A stretch of DNA of 64,000 nt, taken from GCA-2684655 sp045105235 (GTDB lineage: Bacteria; Planctomycetota; UBA1135; UBA2386). Numbering within the stretch: position 1 is the stretch's first letter; each line of letters starts with the position of its first letter. Both the position numbers and the translations under genes were made by a program. Below are positions 8,330-16,863 of this stretch, piece by piece. The notes under the pieces were generated by a model. That model was not told the DNA's origin. It saw nothing but the letters and a program-made list of their open reading frames with translations, and did not search any database. The stretch covers positions 1-64,000 of the forward strand of contig JBGCDH010000033.1 of the NCBI GenBank assembly GCA_045105235.1, written 5' to 3'.

Positions 8330-8740
8330 ATGGCCTACAGCGAAAAGGTACTCGATCACTACCAGAACCCGCGCAACGTCGGTTCCCTCAACAAGAACGA
8401 CGACAACGTCGGCACCGGCGTCGTCGGCGCCCCTGAGTGCGGCGACGTCATGAAGCTGCAGATCCAGGTCGGCGACGACGGCAAGATCGTCGACGCCAAG
8501 TTCAAGACCTACGGCTGCGGCTCCGCCATCGCTTCGTCGTCGCTCGCCACCGAGTGGCTCAAGGGCACGACGGTCGACGCCGCCGCCGAAATCAAGAACA
8601 CGCAGATCGTCGAGGAGCTGTCGCTGCCGCCGGTCAAGATCCACTGCTCGGTGCTCGCCGAAGATGCCATCAAGGCAGCCATCGACGACTGGAAGCAAAA
8701 GAACGGCAAGGCCGCCCCGGCCGAGGAAGCCAAGTCGTGA
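8330..8740 (+). CDS. iscU: Fe-S cluster scaffold IscU
   Basis: 136 residues, the standard length. The three cluster-ligand cysteines are in APECGDVM (Cys37), TYGCGSAIASSS (Cys63) and KIHCSVLAEDA (about Cys106). LPPVK just before the third Cys is the motif bound by the HscA chaperone, whose gene follows. The scaffold receives sulfur from IscS and passes the new cluster on with HscB/HscA. The Lys/Ala/Glu-rich tail ends in a GTGA overlap with iscA. Confidence 0.97.
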   Translation: MAYSEKVLDHYQNPRNVGSLNKNDDNVGTGVVGAPECGDVMKLQIQVGDDGKIVDAKFKTYGCGSAIASSSLATEWLKGTTVDAAAEIKNTQIVEELSLPPVKIHCSVLAEDAIKAAIDDWKQKNGKAAPAEEAKS

Positions 8741-9156
8741 GCGAGAGCAAGGACGCGACGGTTGACAATCCGACGGTTGACAATCCGACGGTTGACGCCA
8801 AACCGGCTGCGGCACCGCCACGCGGCGTACAGATGTCCGAACGGGCGGCCAAGGAAATCCAGCGTGTGATCACCGAGCAGAAGTTCCCGCTCGACTCCAC
8901 CTGGGTGCGCATTGGCGCCAAGGGCGGCGGCTGCTCAGGCTTCACCTACGTGCTCGACTTTGACCAGGCGGGGCCAACGGAGTTTGACCTCACGTTCGAA
9001 CAGCACGGCGTCAAGATGGTCGTCGACAAGAAGAGCGAGTTCTTCATGGCCGGCACGGAGCTGGACTTCAACGACGGCTTGCTCGACCGCGGCTTTGTGT
9101 TCAAGAACCCGCAGGCCTCCGGCACGTGCGGCTGCGGAACATCGTTCTCCGCCTGA
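8737..9156 (+). CDS. iscA: A-type Fe-S carrier IscA
   Basis: 139 residues from the GTG that overlaps the iscU stop (GTGA). ATG at 8833 (MSERAAKEIQ) would give the usual 107-residue size and is the alternative. The three conserved cysteines are in GGGCSGF and SGTCGCGTSF. The N-terminal extension is made by three tandem copies of gttgacaatccgacg or a variant (TVDNP repeated), probably an added, dispensable tail. It carries clusters from the IscU scaffold to target proteins. The tail before the A-type domain is unusual. Confidence 0.93.
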   Translation: MSESKDATVDNPTVDNPTVDAKPAAAPPRGVQMSERAAKEIQRVITEQKFPLDSTWVRIGAKGGGCSGFTYVLDFDQAGPTEFDLTFEQHGVKMVVDKKSEFFMAGTELDFNDGLLDRGFVFKNPQASGTCGCGTSFSA

Positions 9157-9160
9157 GCCT

Positions 9161-9661
9161 GTGATCCATATATCCGCTCCGGATGCGTTTGCGCTGTTTG
9201 GCGTGCCGCGCATGCTCGACCTCGACAGCAACAAGCTCGAGAGCCGCTACCTGGCGCTCTCGCGGGATTGCCACCCAGACCACAACCGCGCCGAAAAGGC
9301 CGAGGACTGCGTGGCCGTGCTGCAGCGTTCGGCCGAGATCAACGACGCGTGGAACGTTCTGCGCGATCCGTGGCGGCGGGCGCGGGCGCTGCTCGAGGCC
9401 GAGCAGCCCGGCGTGCTCGACGCCAACAAGAAGCTCGATCCGATGTTCTTGGCCGAAGCGCTGGAGCTGGCCGAGGAAGTCGCGTTTGCCGACAGCAACG
9501 CGGCGGCGGAGCTGACCGAACGACTCGAAGCCGCCATCGAGGCCGACTTCGACGCGCTGCGCAAGGACGTCGAGCGCGGCGACTTCGCGGCGGCCGCCCG
9601 GCGCGTGCACCAATCCCACTACCACATCAAGGCCCTGACCGACCTCGAAGCCAAGTCGTGA
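9161..9661 (+). CDS. hscB: Fe-S co-chaperone HscB (J-domain protein)
   Basis: 166 residues from GTG 9161, 4 nt after the iscA stop. It has an N-terminal J-domain with the HPD tripeptide (SRDCHPDHN) that stimulates HscA ATPase. The C-terminal helical region (FLAEALELAEEVAF, then HQSHYHIKALTDLE) matches the IscU-binding half of HscB. The zinc-binding Cys pairs of eukaryotic HscB are absent, as in E. coli. The stop overlaps the hscA GTG start (GTGA). Confidence 0.93.
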   Translation: MIHISAPDAFALFGVPRMLDLDSNKLESRYLALSRDCHPDHNRAEKAEDCVAVLQRSAEINDAWNVLRDPWRRARALLEAEQPGVLDANKKLDPMFLAEALELAEEVAFADSNAAAELTERLEAAIEADFDALRKDVERGDFAAAARRVHQSHYHIKALTDLEAKS

Positions 9662-11550
9662 GCGACGCCCAACCTACGGAACCGACTCCCGGTTCGTCTC
9701 GCGCAGGCGCGCCCGCCGGCGATAAGCCACCAGCCCGCTTGGTCATCGGCATCGACCTCGGCACCACCAACAGCCTCGCTGCTGTGCGCGCCGGCAAAGC
9801 GCCGCACGTGCTGCGCGATCAGGACACCGACCCGCTGACCCCCTCGATGGTCTGCTTCCATCCGGACGGTCGCACGCTGGTCGGCCACGAAGCCAAGGCG
9901 CAGCGCCTGGCGCACCCGGACCGCACAGTGTTTTCCGTCAAGCGGCTGATCGGCCGCTCGGCGGACGAATGCGGCAACGAGATCGAGCAGCTGCCCTACC
10001 CGATCGTGGCCGGCGAGCGCAACCTGCCGCGCATCGCGATCGGCGAGCATGAGCACTCGCCCGAATCGATCAGCGCGCTCGTGCTCAAGCGCATCAAAGC
10101 CACGGCCGTCGCGGCGCTTGGCCAAGACGTGCGCGAAGCGGTCGTGACGGTGCCGGCGTGGTTTGACGACGCCCAACGCCAGGCCACCAAGGACTCAGCC
10201 CAGCTCGCCGGCCTCGAATGCCTGCGCATCCTCAACGAGCCGACGGCGGCGGCACTGGCGTACGGCCTCGACGGAAGCAACGACGGCACCGCGCTGGTCT
10301 ACGACCTGGGCGGCGGCACGTTCGACGTCTCGATCCTGCGCATCCTCGACGGCACGTTCCGCGTGCTGTCGACGGCCGGTGACACCCATCTCGGCGGCGA
10401 CGACTTCGACAACCTGCTGGTCGAACGCATCCTGGACGCGCTCCCCGAGCGCCGCGGCAGCGACGACCCGTTCGTCAAGCAGGCGGTGCGCAGTGCGGCC
10501 GAAGGCCTGAAGATGCGGCTCAGCACCGAAACCGAAGCGAAGCTCGAGCTCGACCTGAGCAAGGGCGGCAAGCAGGACTGGGGCAGCATCACGCTTACGG
10601 TGACGCGCGCCGAGTTTGAGGCCGCCATCGCGCCGCTCGTGCAGCGCACGCTCGACTGCGTCAAGAGCGCGGTCAAGGACGCCGGCCTCAAGCTGAAGGA
10701 AGTCGACGACATCGTGCTCGTTGGCGGCAGCACGCGCGTGCCGCTGGTGCGCGCGCGCCTTGAGCAGCTGATCGGCAAGCCGCCGCACACCGACGTCGAC
10801 CCGGACCTCGCGGTCGCCCTCGGCGCCGCGATTCAGGCAGACATCCTCGCCGGCAACGACAAGTCGCTGCTGCTGCTGGACGTGATCCCGCTGTCGCTCG
10901 GCATCGAAACGCTCGGCGGCACGGTGCAAAAGCTGATCCTGCGCAACAGCACGATCCCGACCAGCGTCTCCGAAGAGTTCTCGACCGGCGTCGACGACCA
11001 GACCGCGGTCGACCTGACGATCTACCAGGGTGAGCGCGAGCTGTCCAAGGACTGCCGCCGCCTCGGCCACTTCAAGCTGCGCGGCATCCCGCCGCTGCCG
11101 GCCGGCCTGCCGCGCATCCAGGTGACGTTCTTGGTCGACGCCGACGGCGTGCTGCGCGTCACGGCGCGTGAACAGCGCACCGGCGTCGAAGCCTCGATCC
11201 AGATCGTGCCGACGTTTGGCCTGACCCGCGAGGAGGTCCGCCGCATGATGCTCGACTCGATCGAGAACGCGCAGGAAGACTACGTGGCGCGCGAGGCCAT
11301 CGAGGCACGCGCCAAAGCCGAAGCGATGGTGCGCGGCACCAAGCAGGCGCTGTCGATGGCGGACCTGCCGCCCGACCAGACCTTCGCCGTGCACAAGGCC
11401 GTCAAGGCGCTGCAAAAGGCCCTGGACGCCGACGCCGAAGCGGACGTGCTGAAGAGCGCCAGCGAAGACCTGACCAAGGTGACGGCCACCATCGCCGACG
11501 ACGTCATCAGCTCCGCTGTGACCAAGGCCTTGAAGGAACAAGAATCATGA
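9658..11550 (+). CDS. hscA: Hsp70-type Fe-S chaperone HscA
   Basis: 630 residues from GTG 9658. DnaK-family ATPase domain: LVIGIDLGTTNSLAAV, VVTVPAWFDDAQRQATKD, NEPTAAALAYG, LVYDLGGGTFDVSIL, DDIVLVGGSTRVPLVR. A substrate-binding domain follows from about residue 415 (VIPLSLGIETLGGTV). The C-terminus ends in ALKEQES rather than the DnaK tail, and position within iscU-iscA-hscB-fdx makes it HscA rather than DnaK. The N-terminal 25 residues before the ATPase domain are a Pro/Gly-rich extension. ATGA overlap with fdx. Confidence 0.96.
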   Translation: MSDAQPTEPTPGSSRAGAPAGDKPPARLVIGIDLGTTNSLAAVRAGKAPHVLRDQDTDPLTPSMVCFHPDGRTLVGHEAKAQRLAHPDRTVFSVKRLIGRSADECGNEIEQLPYPIVAGERNLPRIAIGEHEHSPESISALVLKRIKATAVAALGQDVREAVVTVPAWFDDAQRQATKDSAQLAGLECLRILNEPTAAALAYGLDGSNDGTALVYDLGGGTFDVSILRILDGTFRVLSTAGDTHLGGDDFDNLLVERILDALPERRGSDDPFVKQAVRSAAEGLKMRLSTETEAKLELDLSKGGKQDWGSITLTVTRAEFEAAIAPLVQRTLDCVKSAVKDAGLKLKEVDDIVLVGGSTRVPLVRARLEQLIGKPPHTDVDPDLAVALGAAIQADILAGNDKSLLLLDVIPLSLGIETLGGTVQKLILRNSTIPTSVSEEFSTGVDDQTAVDLTIYQGERELSKDCRRLGHFKLRGIPPLPAGLPRIQVTFLVDADGVLRVTAREQRTGVEASIQIVPTFGLTREEVRRMMLDSIENAQEDYVAREAIEARAKAEAMVRGTKQALSMADLPPDQTFAVHKAVKALQKALDADAEADVLKSASEDLTKVTATIADDVISSAVTKALKEQES

Positions 11551-11891
11551 GCGAGACCCGTCTGATCGTGCACGAGAATGGCACCACCAAGGAGCTGACG
11601 CTCCAGGTCGGCCAATCCCTACTTGACGCCGCCCTCGCGCAGGGCGTCGAACTCGACCACGCGTGCGGAGGCGTTTGCGCCTGTTCGACGTGCCACATCA
11701 AGGTCACCGACGGCTTCGATTGCTTCCCGGAAGCTAGCGACGAAGAGCTCGACCAGCTGGACACCGCGCGCGACGTCGGCCTCGACTCCCGCCTAGCCTG
11801 CCAGGCCAAGCTCGTGCGCGCGCCAACCGGCGGCAAGATCGAGATCAGCGTTCCGGCTTGGAACGTCAACATCGTCAAGGAAGGCCACTAG
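11547..11891 (+). CDS. fdx: ISC-type [2Fe-2S] ferredoxin
   Basis: 114 residues. Three ligand cysteines lie in DHACGGVCACSTCHIKV (C-x5-C-x2-C) and the fourth in RLACQAKL, the adrenodoxin/ISC-ferredoxin arrangement. It supplies electrons for cluster assembly. It starts in an ATGA overlap with hscA and is the last gene of the isc operon. Confidence 0.95.
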   Translation: MSETRLIVHENGTTKELTLQVGQSLLDAALAQGVELDHACGGVCACSTCHIKVTDGFDCFPEASDEELDQLDTARDVGLDSRLACQAKLVRAPTGGKIEISVPAWNVNIVKEGH

Positions 11892-11965
11892 GCCCGCGGT
11901 CGGATCAACGCGGGTTTGGTCGACGCGGGCCGGACCGACGCAGGTCTGGCCGACGCGGGTCGGGT
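11892..11965 (+). repeat. Degenerate 14-16 bp tandem repeat after fdx
   Basis: About five imperfect copies of a unit resembling ggtcgacgcgggcc follow the fdx stop directly. They run up to the edge of the MITE-like element, and no open reading frame of interest is present. The expansion could have replaced the far end of that element. Confidence 0.55.
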
Positions 11966-12117
11966 CGATATCGGGGTCCTTCTGCGGGCGCGAAGACGCC
12001 CGTCTCGGCGTTGCTGCTGCTCGGCAGGACGTATGGAACATGCCTTCGTCGCAGCGCCATACGACGAACGCCCTCGCATCCCGAAGAAGGCACCGGCTAC
12101 CAGATGCACGACACTAG
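11965..12117 (-). mobile_element. MITE-like element, copy 1 (one terminal repeat missing)
   Basis: Read on the minus strand the copy starts CTAGTGTCGTGCATCTGG at 12117. It continues with gggatgcgagggcgttcgtcg, then a hairpin (TTCGTCGCA 12045-12053 facing TACGACGAA 12060-12068), gcatgttcc, and later blocks containing gcagcagcaacgccg, cgggcgtcttcg and ccccgatatcg. The same blocks occur in the same order in the intact copy at 26495-26676. The far terminal repeat is missing and tandem repeats begin there. The CTAG end supplies the stop codon of the Kelch lipoprotein. Confidence 0.65.
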
Positions 12118-15107
12118 CGATAGAGCTCTGCCGTGGCGCCGCCGCCGGCGACCAGCACGCGCCCGGTCCCGGGCAACAGCATCAGCGTAGCTCCCTGCCG
12201 CGATGCCGCCATCGAGCCAGTCGCCGTGAAGCTGCCGGCATCCGGGTCGTAGAGTTCGGCGCTGGCCAAGCCCGCGAACACACCGCCGGTGCCGCCCGCA
12301 ATCAGCACCTGGCCATCCGGCAGCAAGACCATTCCCGGCGACATGCGCCCGGTCGTCATCGTTCCGGCCGCCGACCACGTGCCGGCATCCGGATCGTAGA
12401 GTTCGACGGTCGCGTTGGCGGCAAACAGGTTGCCGCCGCCAAGGGCCAGAACCTTGCCGTTGGCTAGCAGCGTACAGACGGGCCCAGATCGCGCGGTCGC
12501 CAGCGATCCCGTTGCCGCAAACGTTCCCGCGATGGGGTCGTAGAGTTCACACGACGACAGCTCGCTGTCGGCTCCATCGAAACCACCAACCATCAGCACG
12601 AGGCCGCTGTGCAGGCGAACGGCGGCATGCTGACGCCGTGCTGCGACCATGCTGCCGGTGCTAGACCAGGTCCCGCTGCTGCGCGCGTAGCGCTCAGCCG
12701 ACGACTGCAGCCCCGCGCTCGCCTGGCCGCCAGCGGCCAGCACGCGGCCATCCGCGAGCAGCGTCAGCGTGCCGTCCAAGCGATCGCTCGTCATCGAGCC
12801 TGTAGCCGTCCAAACGCCGGTAGCCGGCGCGTAGATTTCGGCCGTGGCCACGGGCAAGAAGCTGACGCTGCCGCCCGCCACCAGCACCGAGCCATCGTCG
12901 AGAGTCACAGCACCGCCGGCGACGCGCGCAGTTGCCAAGCTGCCGGTGCTTTGCCAAGAGCCCGTCGCCGGATCGTAGATCTCCGCCGAATCCGTGCCGG
13001 TCAGCAAGCCGACTCCGCCGCCGGCGACGAGCACGCGACCGTCGTGCAACAGAGTCGCAGCCTGCTTGCTGCGCGCAGTCGACGGCGACCCCGTGGCGGC
13101 AAACAGCCCCGCCGACGGTAGCTCTGGGTCGTAGATCTCGCTTGCCGTCAGCGTCGCATCGCTGTTGCCCTCGCCGCCCGCAACCAGCAGGCGGCCGTCC
13201 GGCAAAGCCGTTGCCGCCAGCTCCTCCCGCGCGGTCTGCAAGCTGCCGCCAGCCAGCCACGTGCCGCTGACCGGATCGTAGACCTCGCACGAGGCAAGTG
13301 CCTGCCCGGATGCGCTCTCGCCGCCCAGAACCAGCACGCGGCCGTTGGCCAGCCGCTTGGCCTCCGGGCGATTGCGCGCGCTCGCCAGCGATCCAGTAGC
13401 CGCAAACGTGCCGCTGTCCGGGTCGTAGACCTCCACCGACGAAAGCACGCTGATGCCATCGGTGCCGCCCCCGACCAGGACTCGACCATCCGCCAAGGCC
13501 ACCGCGAAGTGCTGGCGCCGGGCCGTCGCCATCGCGCCCGTCGCCGCGAACGTGCCGGCGTCGACCTCGTATCGCTCGCAGCTTGAAGCAGGCGCTGAGC
13601 CATCGTCGCCACCGCTGACCAGCACGCTGCCGTCTTTCAGCAGCGTCGCTCGGTGACGAGAACGCGCCGTCGTCAGCGATCCCGTGCTGGCGAACGTGTC
13701 GGTTGCGGAATCGAAGATCTCCGCGCTGCTGAGATCGCCGCCGTTGTCGCCGCCGACAAACAACACGCGGCCATCGCGGAGCCGCGTCGCCGTATGCCAG
13801 CGGCGGCCCCCCGCCATGCTGCTCGCAGGCGCCGAAAACGTGTTGGTGTCGCGTCGGTAGAGATCGATGGTCGCAGACGGAGATCCATTGCCGCTGATCA
13901 GAGCCCGGCCATCGCCAAGGCGCACCGGCGCAACCGGGTCGCTACGCGTCTGCGACATGTTGACCAAAGCGGAGTAGCTCGCCGCATCCGAATCGAAGCG
14001 CAACGCACCACTCGTCGACGTCGACATGGCTAGATCTGTGTAGCCACCCGCAAGCAAGACCGAACCATCGCCCAAGGCCACGGCCGCGTGCCGCGCGCGC
14101 GCCTGCGGCAGGGGCGTCGTCGCGACCGACTGTCCGCCGACAACCGCAAGTTCGGCCGTATCGCTGACCACCACGCTGCCAAACGTATCGCTCACCTCAA
14201 GCTGATAGAGCGCGCCGTCGTCCACCGCCGCGACCACGGCCAGAGTCGTCAGGGTCACGGCCTGCGCTCCGCTGACCTCGGCGCCATCGCGCAGCCACTG
14301 GTAGCTCAGCACGCCCGTACCTTGTCCCGAGGCCGCGAACGTCGCCGTCGCCCCAGCGGCCACAAGCTCACGCGCAGGCTGAGAATCGATGGTCAGAGCA
14401 GGTGCCGCAACCGTGATCGTCAAGGAGACAACATCACTGCCGCTTTCGTTGCTCGCCGTGATCGAATGCGCGGTCGCCGCCTGCACGGCCGTCGGAGTGC
14501 CTGCGATTTGGCCCGTGCCTGTGTCCAGCGTCAGCCCTGCGGGCAACGCCGGCGCGATGGACCAGTCGTCGATGCCGCCACCCGTCGAGGTTGGCACCAC
14601 CGCCGCAAGCGCGCTGCCGCCGACCGCATCGATCGTCGCCGACGGATAGTTTACCGCCGGTAGCGCATCGGTGATCAGGATCACGAGTTCGCGCTCGGTG
14701 CTGGCAGTCTCGCCGTCGGCGCCGACGTTGCTCGCGGTGACGAAGTAGCTTGCCAGCGCTGCCATCGCAGTAGGCGTGCCGGTGATCACGCCGCTGCTCG
14801 CGTCGAGGCTCAAACCCGACGGGAGAGCCGGTGCGATCGTGTACGAGGTTGCGACGCCGGATCCGAGCGTGGGCACGTTCGCCGCGATCGCCTCGCCCAT
14901 GACGTAGGTGACCGGATTGTTGGAATACTGCAGACTGCCCGGATCCTGGCTTGCGCCGCCGCCAGTTCCGCCGCCGCCGCCGCTTCCCCCGCCGCCGGCG
15001 ACGCCGCCCGTGCAGGAGGAAATGCCAACCGCGCAGAGGGGGACCAGCGCCATCAGACGCCTGGACACATCGGCAACGCCGCTTCTCTCTGTTCTCGCCA
15101 CTGGCAT
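12114..15107 (-). CDS. Large Kelch-repeat lipoprotein with putative Ig-like domains, probably 3'-truncated
   Basis: 997 residues. The N-terminus has Arg residues, a hydrophobic run MALVPLCAVGISSC with a lipobox-like Cys near residue 32, then a Gly/Ser linker. Residues about 55-235 hold two putative-Ig repeats (APALPSGLSLDASSGVITGTPTA style), then an immunoglobulin-like domain (about 240-325), then roughly 14 Kelch-type repeats (pattern DGRVLVAGG with ELYDP-like strands), predicting beta-propellers. The last repeat stops at AELYR where earlier ones continue AELYDP, exactly at the end of a MITE-like element. Start 15107 has GGAGG very close upstream; ATG 15053 is an alternative. Probably surface-exposed; no enzymatic motif seen. 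Confidence 0.8.
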   Translation of the reverse strand: MPVARTERSGVADVSRRLMALVPLCAVGISSCTGGVAGGGGSGGGGGTGGGASQDPGSLQYSNNPVTYVMGEAIAANVPTLGSGVATSYTIAPALPSGLSLDASSGVITGTPTAMAALASYFVTASNVGADGETASTERELVILITDALPAVNYPSATIDAVGGSALAAVVPTSTGGGIDDWSIAPALPAGLTLDTGTGQIAGTPTAVQAATAHSITASNESGSDVVSLTITVAAPALTIDSQPARELVAAGATATFAASGQGTGVLSYQWLRDGAEVSGAQAVTLTTLAVVAAVDDGALYQLEVSDTFGSVVVSDTAELAVVGGQSVATTPLPQARARHAAVALGDGSVLLAGGYTDLAMSTSTSGALRFDSDAASYSALVNMSQTRSDPVAPVRLGDGRALISGNGSPSATIDLYRRDTNTFSAPASSMAGGRRWHTATRLRDGRVLFVGGDNGGDLSSAEIFDSATDTFASTGSLTTARSRHRATLLKDGSVLVSGGDDGSAPASSCERYEVDAGTFAATGAMATARRQHFAVALADGRVLVGGGTDGISVLSSVEVYDPDSGTFAATGSLASARNRPEAKRLANGRVLVLGGESASGQALASCEVYDPVSGTWLAGGSLQTAREELAATALPDGRLLVAGGEGNSDATLTASEIYDPELPSAGLFAATGSPSTARSKQAATLLHDGRVLVAGGGVGLLTGTDSAEIYDPATGSWQSTGSLATARVAGGAVTLDDGSVLVAGGSVSFLPVATAEIYAPATGVWTATGSMTSDRLDGTLTLLADGRVLAAGGQASAGLQSSAERYARSSGTWSSTGSMVAARRQHAAVRLHSGLVLMVGGFDGADSELSSCELYDPIAGTFAATGSLATARSGPVCTLLANGKVLALGGGNLFAANATVELYDPDAGTWSAAGTMTTGRMSPGMVLLPDGQVLIAGGTGGVFAGLASAELYDPDAGSFTATGSMAASRQGATLMLLPGTGRVLVAGGGATAELYR

Positions 15108-15535
15108 ACCTCCAGCGCAGTTTTCGACTGCGTCACGACCTCAGCTAAAGCACGTCGCGACCGCCGGTCGGCCCCTCGGTGTGCAGAGGGAGCCTGCCTA
15201 GTGGTGTGCCCCTACGCCGCTCGTGTCGTGCATCTGGCAGCGTCGGCATGATCCGGGATGCGAGGGCGTGCGTCGCAAGGCGCTGCGACGAATGCATGTT
15301 CCACGCCGCCGGCACGCCGCCGAAGGGAAGGCGCTCGGTAGCAGGCTGCCCAGCAGCGCAACCACGATCGTCACGCCCGACACGATCCTGTGATCGCATC
15401 GCAAGCTATCGAGTCGGAACCGGCCAATTCAGGCAGAACTCGCATCGATCGACTTCTCAGACACAGCGGGCTTGGTTGACTCGTATACGCGTGAGCGTCG
15501 GCGGTTTCCGAGGCTCGCTACCGCTTGTTTGAGGA
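15108..15535. other. 428-bp intergenic region holding a partial MITE-like copy
   Basis: No convincing gene is seen. The left part serves as the upstream region of the Kelch lipoprotein, and a partial MITE-like copy occupies 15220-15302. The rest (about 15303-15535) shows no further recognisable structure beyond a weak resemblance to the second half of the element. Confidence 0.5.
15220..15302 (+). mobile_element. MITE-like element, copy 2 (left half only)
   Basis: It begins ctcgtgtcgtgcatctgg (the usual CTAG start reads CTCG), then has atccgggatgcgagggcgtgc. The hairpin is CGTCGCA (15271-15277), loop AGGCGC, TGCGACG (15284-15290), followed by aatgcatgttcc. The second half of the intact copy is not clearly present. 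Located between two minus-strand secreted-protein genes. Confidence 0.55.
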
Positions 15536-16708
15536 CTAAGGCGTCGTGACAACGGCCGGCGTCGTCAGCTGAAACGGTGTCCCCGGCGCGATGGACGCAG
15601 CTTGCAGCCAAAGGGTCGTGCCCGACGCAAGGCCCGCCGGCAGCTGCGCCTGCCACGACGCGCGGCCGTCGACATCCAGCAACAGCGCGTCAAAGACAAC
15701 CACGCTGCTGATGTCGAGGTAGTAGGTCGCATCCCAGAGCGGCACCGGGGTTGCCGTGGGCAAACCGAAGGACAGCACCCCGACGCCAAAGCTATGGCCA
15801 TAGACGTCGAGGTCGAGTTGGCCGGACGCCGACACCAAGCCACCGAGGCCAAAGACCGGCCCGGGGACGGCAAGGCTGCTGTTGACCGTAGCGCCGGGCG
15901 CCACCGTAACCGTGGTGCTAGAGCCTAGACAATCGGCAATCGGATCGACGCCAACAGCGGCAATCGACGCACTCGCCCCCGCCACCTCGATCGTGGCGCT
16001 GCACGAAGAGATCGCGGGGCCACCGCCCGTGAAGGAATTGAATCGACCCGCCGTCGTGGAGTCTTGCAGCACGAGCCGGGTGTCCTGCACCGAAATCGCG
16101 GGGTCCAGCGAGGCGTTGTTGCTCGCCATAAACGCGGAGTCCTGGAGGACGACCTCGCCACAGCTGTCAATGCGCAGTGCATCCGTGCGAATCGTTGGCA
16201 ACGAGCATTGGGTAAACGTCACCAGCGAACTGTTGCTGATCTGGCTTCCGGGCGAAAACATCGTCGCCACAGCATCGCGAACGCAGTCTTGTAGGTGCAC
16301 CGAACCATCGTTGAACCAGATCACGAAACGCGACGATCCCGTGGTGCCCGTAGCGGTCGCGAAAGGAGCCAGGCGCAGCCCCCGCAGCACCACGTCCTCG
16401 CCGGCAGGTAGATTTTGCACAACAAGCGGACCAACCAAGCCCGCTCGCCCGCCTTCCGAAACGACGGTCAAGGCCTTGTCGATGGTCGGAGCGGTGTAAG
16501 CCGTGATGAGCGGATCGACGTAGCGCACCACAACGATGTCGCCCGGAGCCGCTGCCGCAACGGCAGGAGGCAAATCCGTAAAATGCGTGCCCGGTCCGTT
16601 GTTGGCATCCACAACCCAGGTTGTCGATTGCGAGGTGAGCGAGCCGGCGAGGCCGATGGCCAATAGAATTGTCGCCGTCGCTGTCGCCGCAGCTTGTTGC
16701 ATGGTCAT
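15536..16708 (-). CDS. Secreted right-handed beta-helix-like protein
   Basis: 390 residues from ATG 16708, chosen because AAGGAG lies upstream and a signal peptide follows (ATATILLAIGLAGSLTSQS). After it comes VVDANNGPGTHFTDLPPAVAAAAPGDIVVV, the entry motif of planctomycete-type pectate-lyase-fold proteins, then short beta-helix-like turns (VLRGLRLAPF, VHLQDCVRDA, VVLQDSAFMA). The C-terminal about 130 residues (LDLDVYGHSFGVGVLSFG onward) look like a separate all-beta domain. No catalytic residues recognised. Tandem paralogue of the next upstream gene. Confidence 0.72.
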   Translation of the reverse strand: MTMQQAAATATATILLAIGLAGSLTSQSTTWVVDANNGPGTHFTDLPPAVAAAAPGDIVVVRYVDPLITAYTAPTIDKALTVVSEGGRAGLVGPLVVQNLPAGEDVVLRGLRLAPFATATGTTGSSRFVIWFNDGSVHLQDCVRDAVATMFSPGSQISNSSLVTFTQCSLPTIRTDALRIDSCGEVVLQDSAFMASNNASLDPAISVQDTRLVLQDSTTAGRFNSFTGGGPAISSCSATIEVAGASASIAAVGVDPIADCLGSSTTVTVAPGATVNSSLAVPGPVFGLGGLVSASGQLDLDVYGHSFGVGVLSFGLPTATPVPLWDATYYLDISSVVVFDALLLDVDGRASWQAQLPAGLASGTTLWLQAASIAPGTPFQLTTPAVVTTP

Positions 16709-16863
16709 GTCGTGTTCTCCTTCTTCTCGTGGCGGCGGCTTTGGCTTCACATCACCGTGCGCATGGCATTCGGCGTAGCGACGCACAACGAGCGCAGCAC
16801 TTCTTGAAAAATACGGAGATCCCACCATCCGTCAAGCGGCCCGCAGGCCTCGCCTGCACGGCA

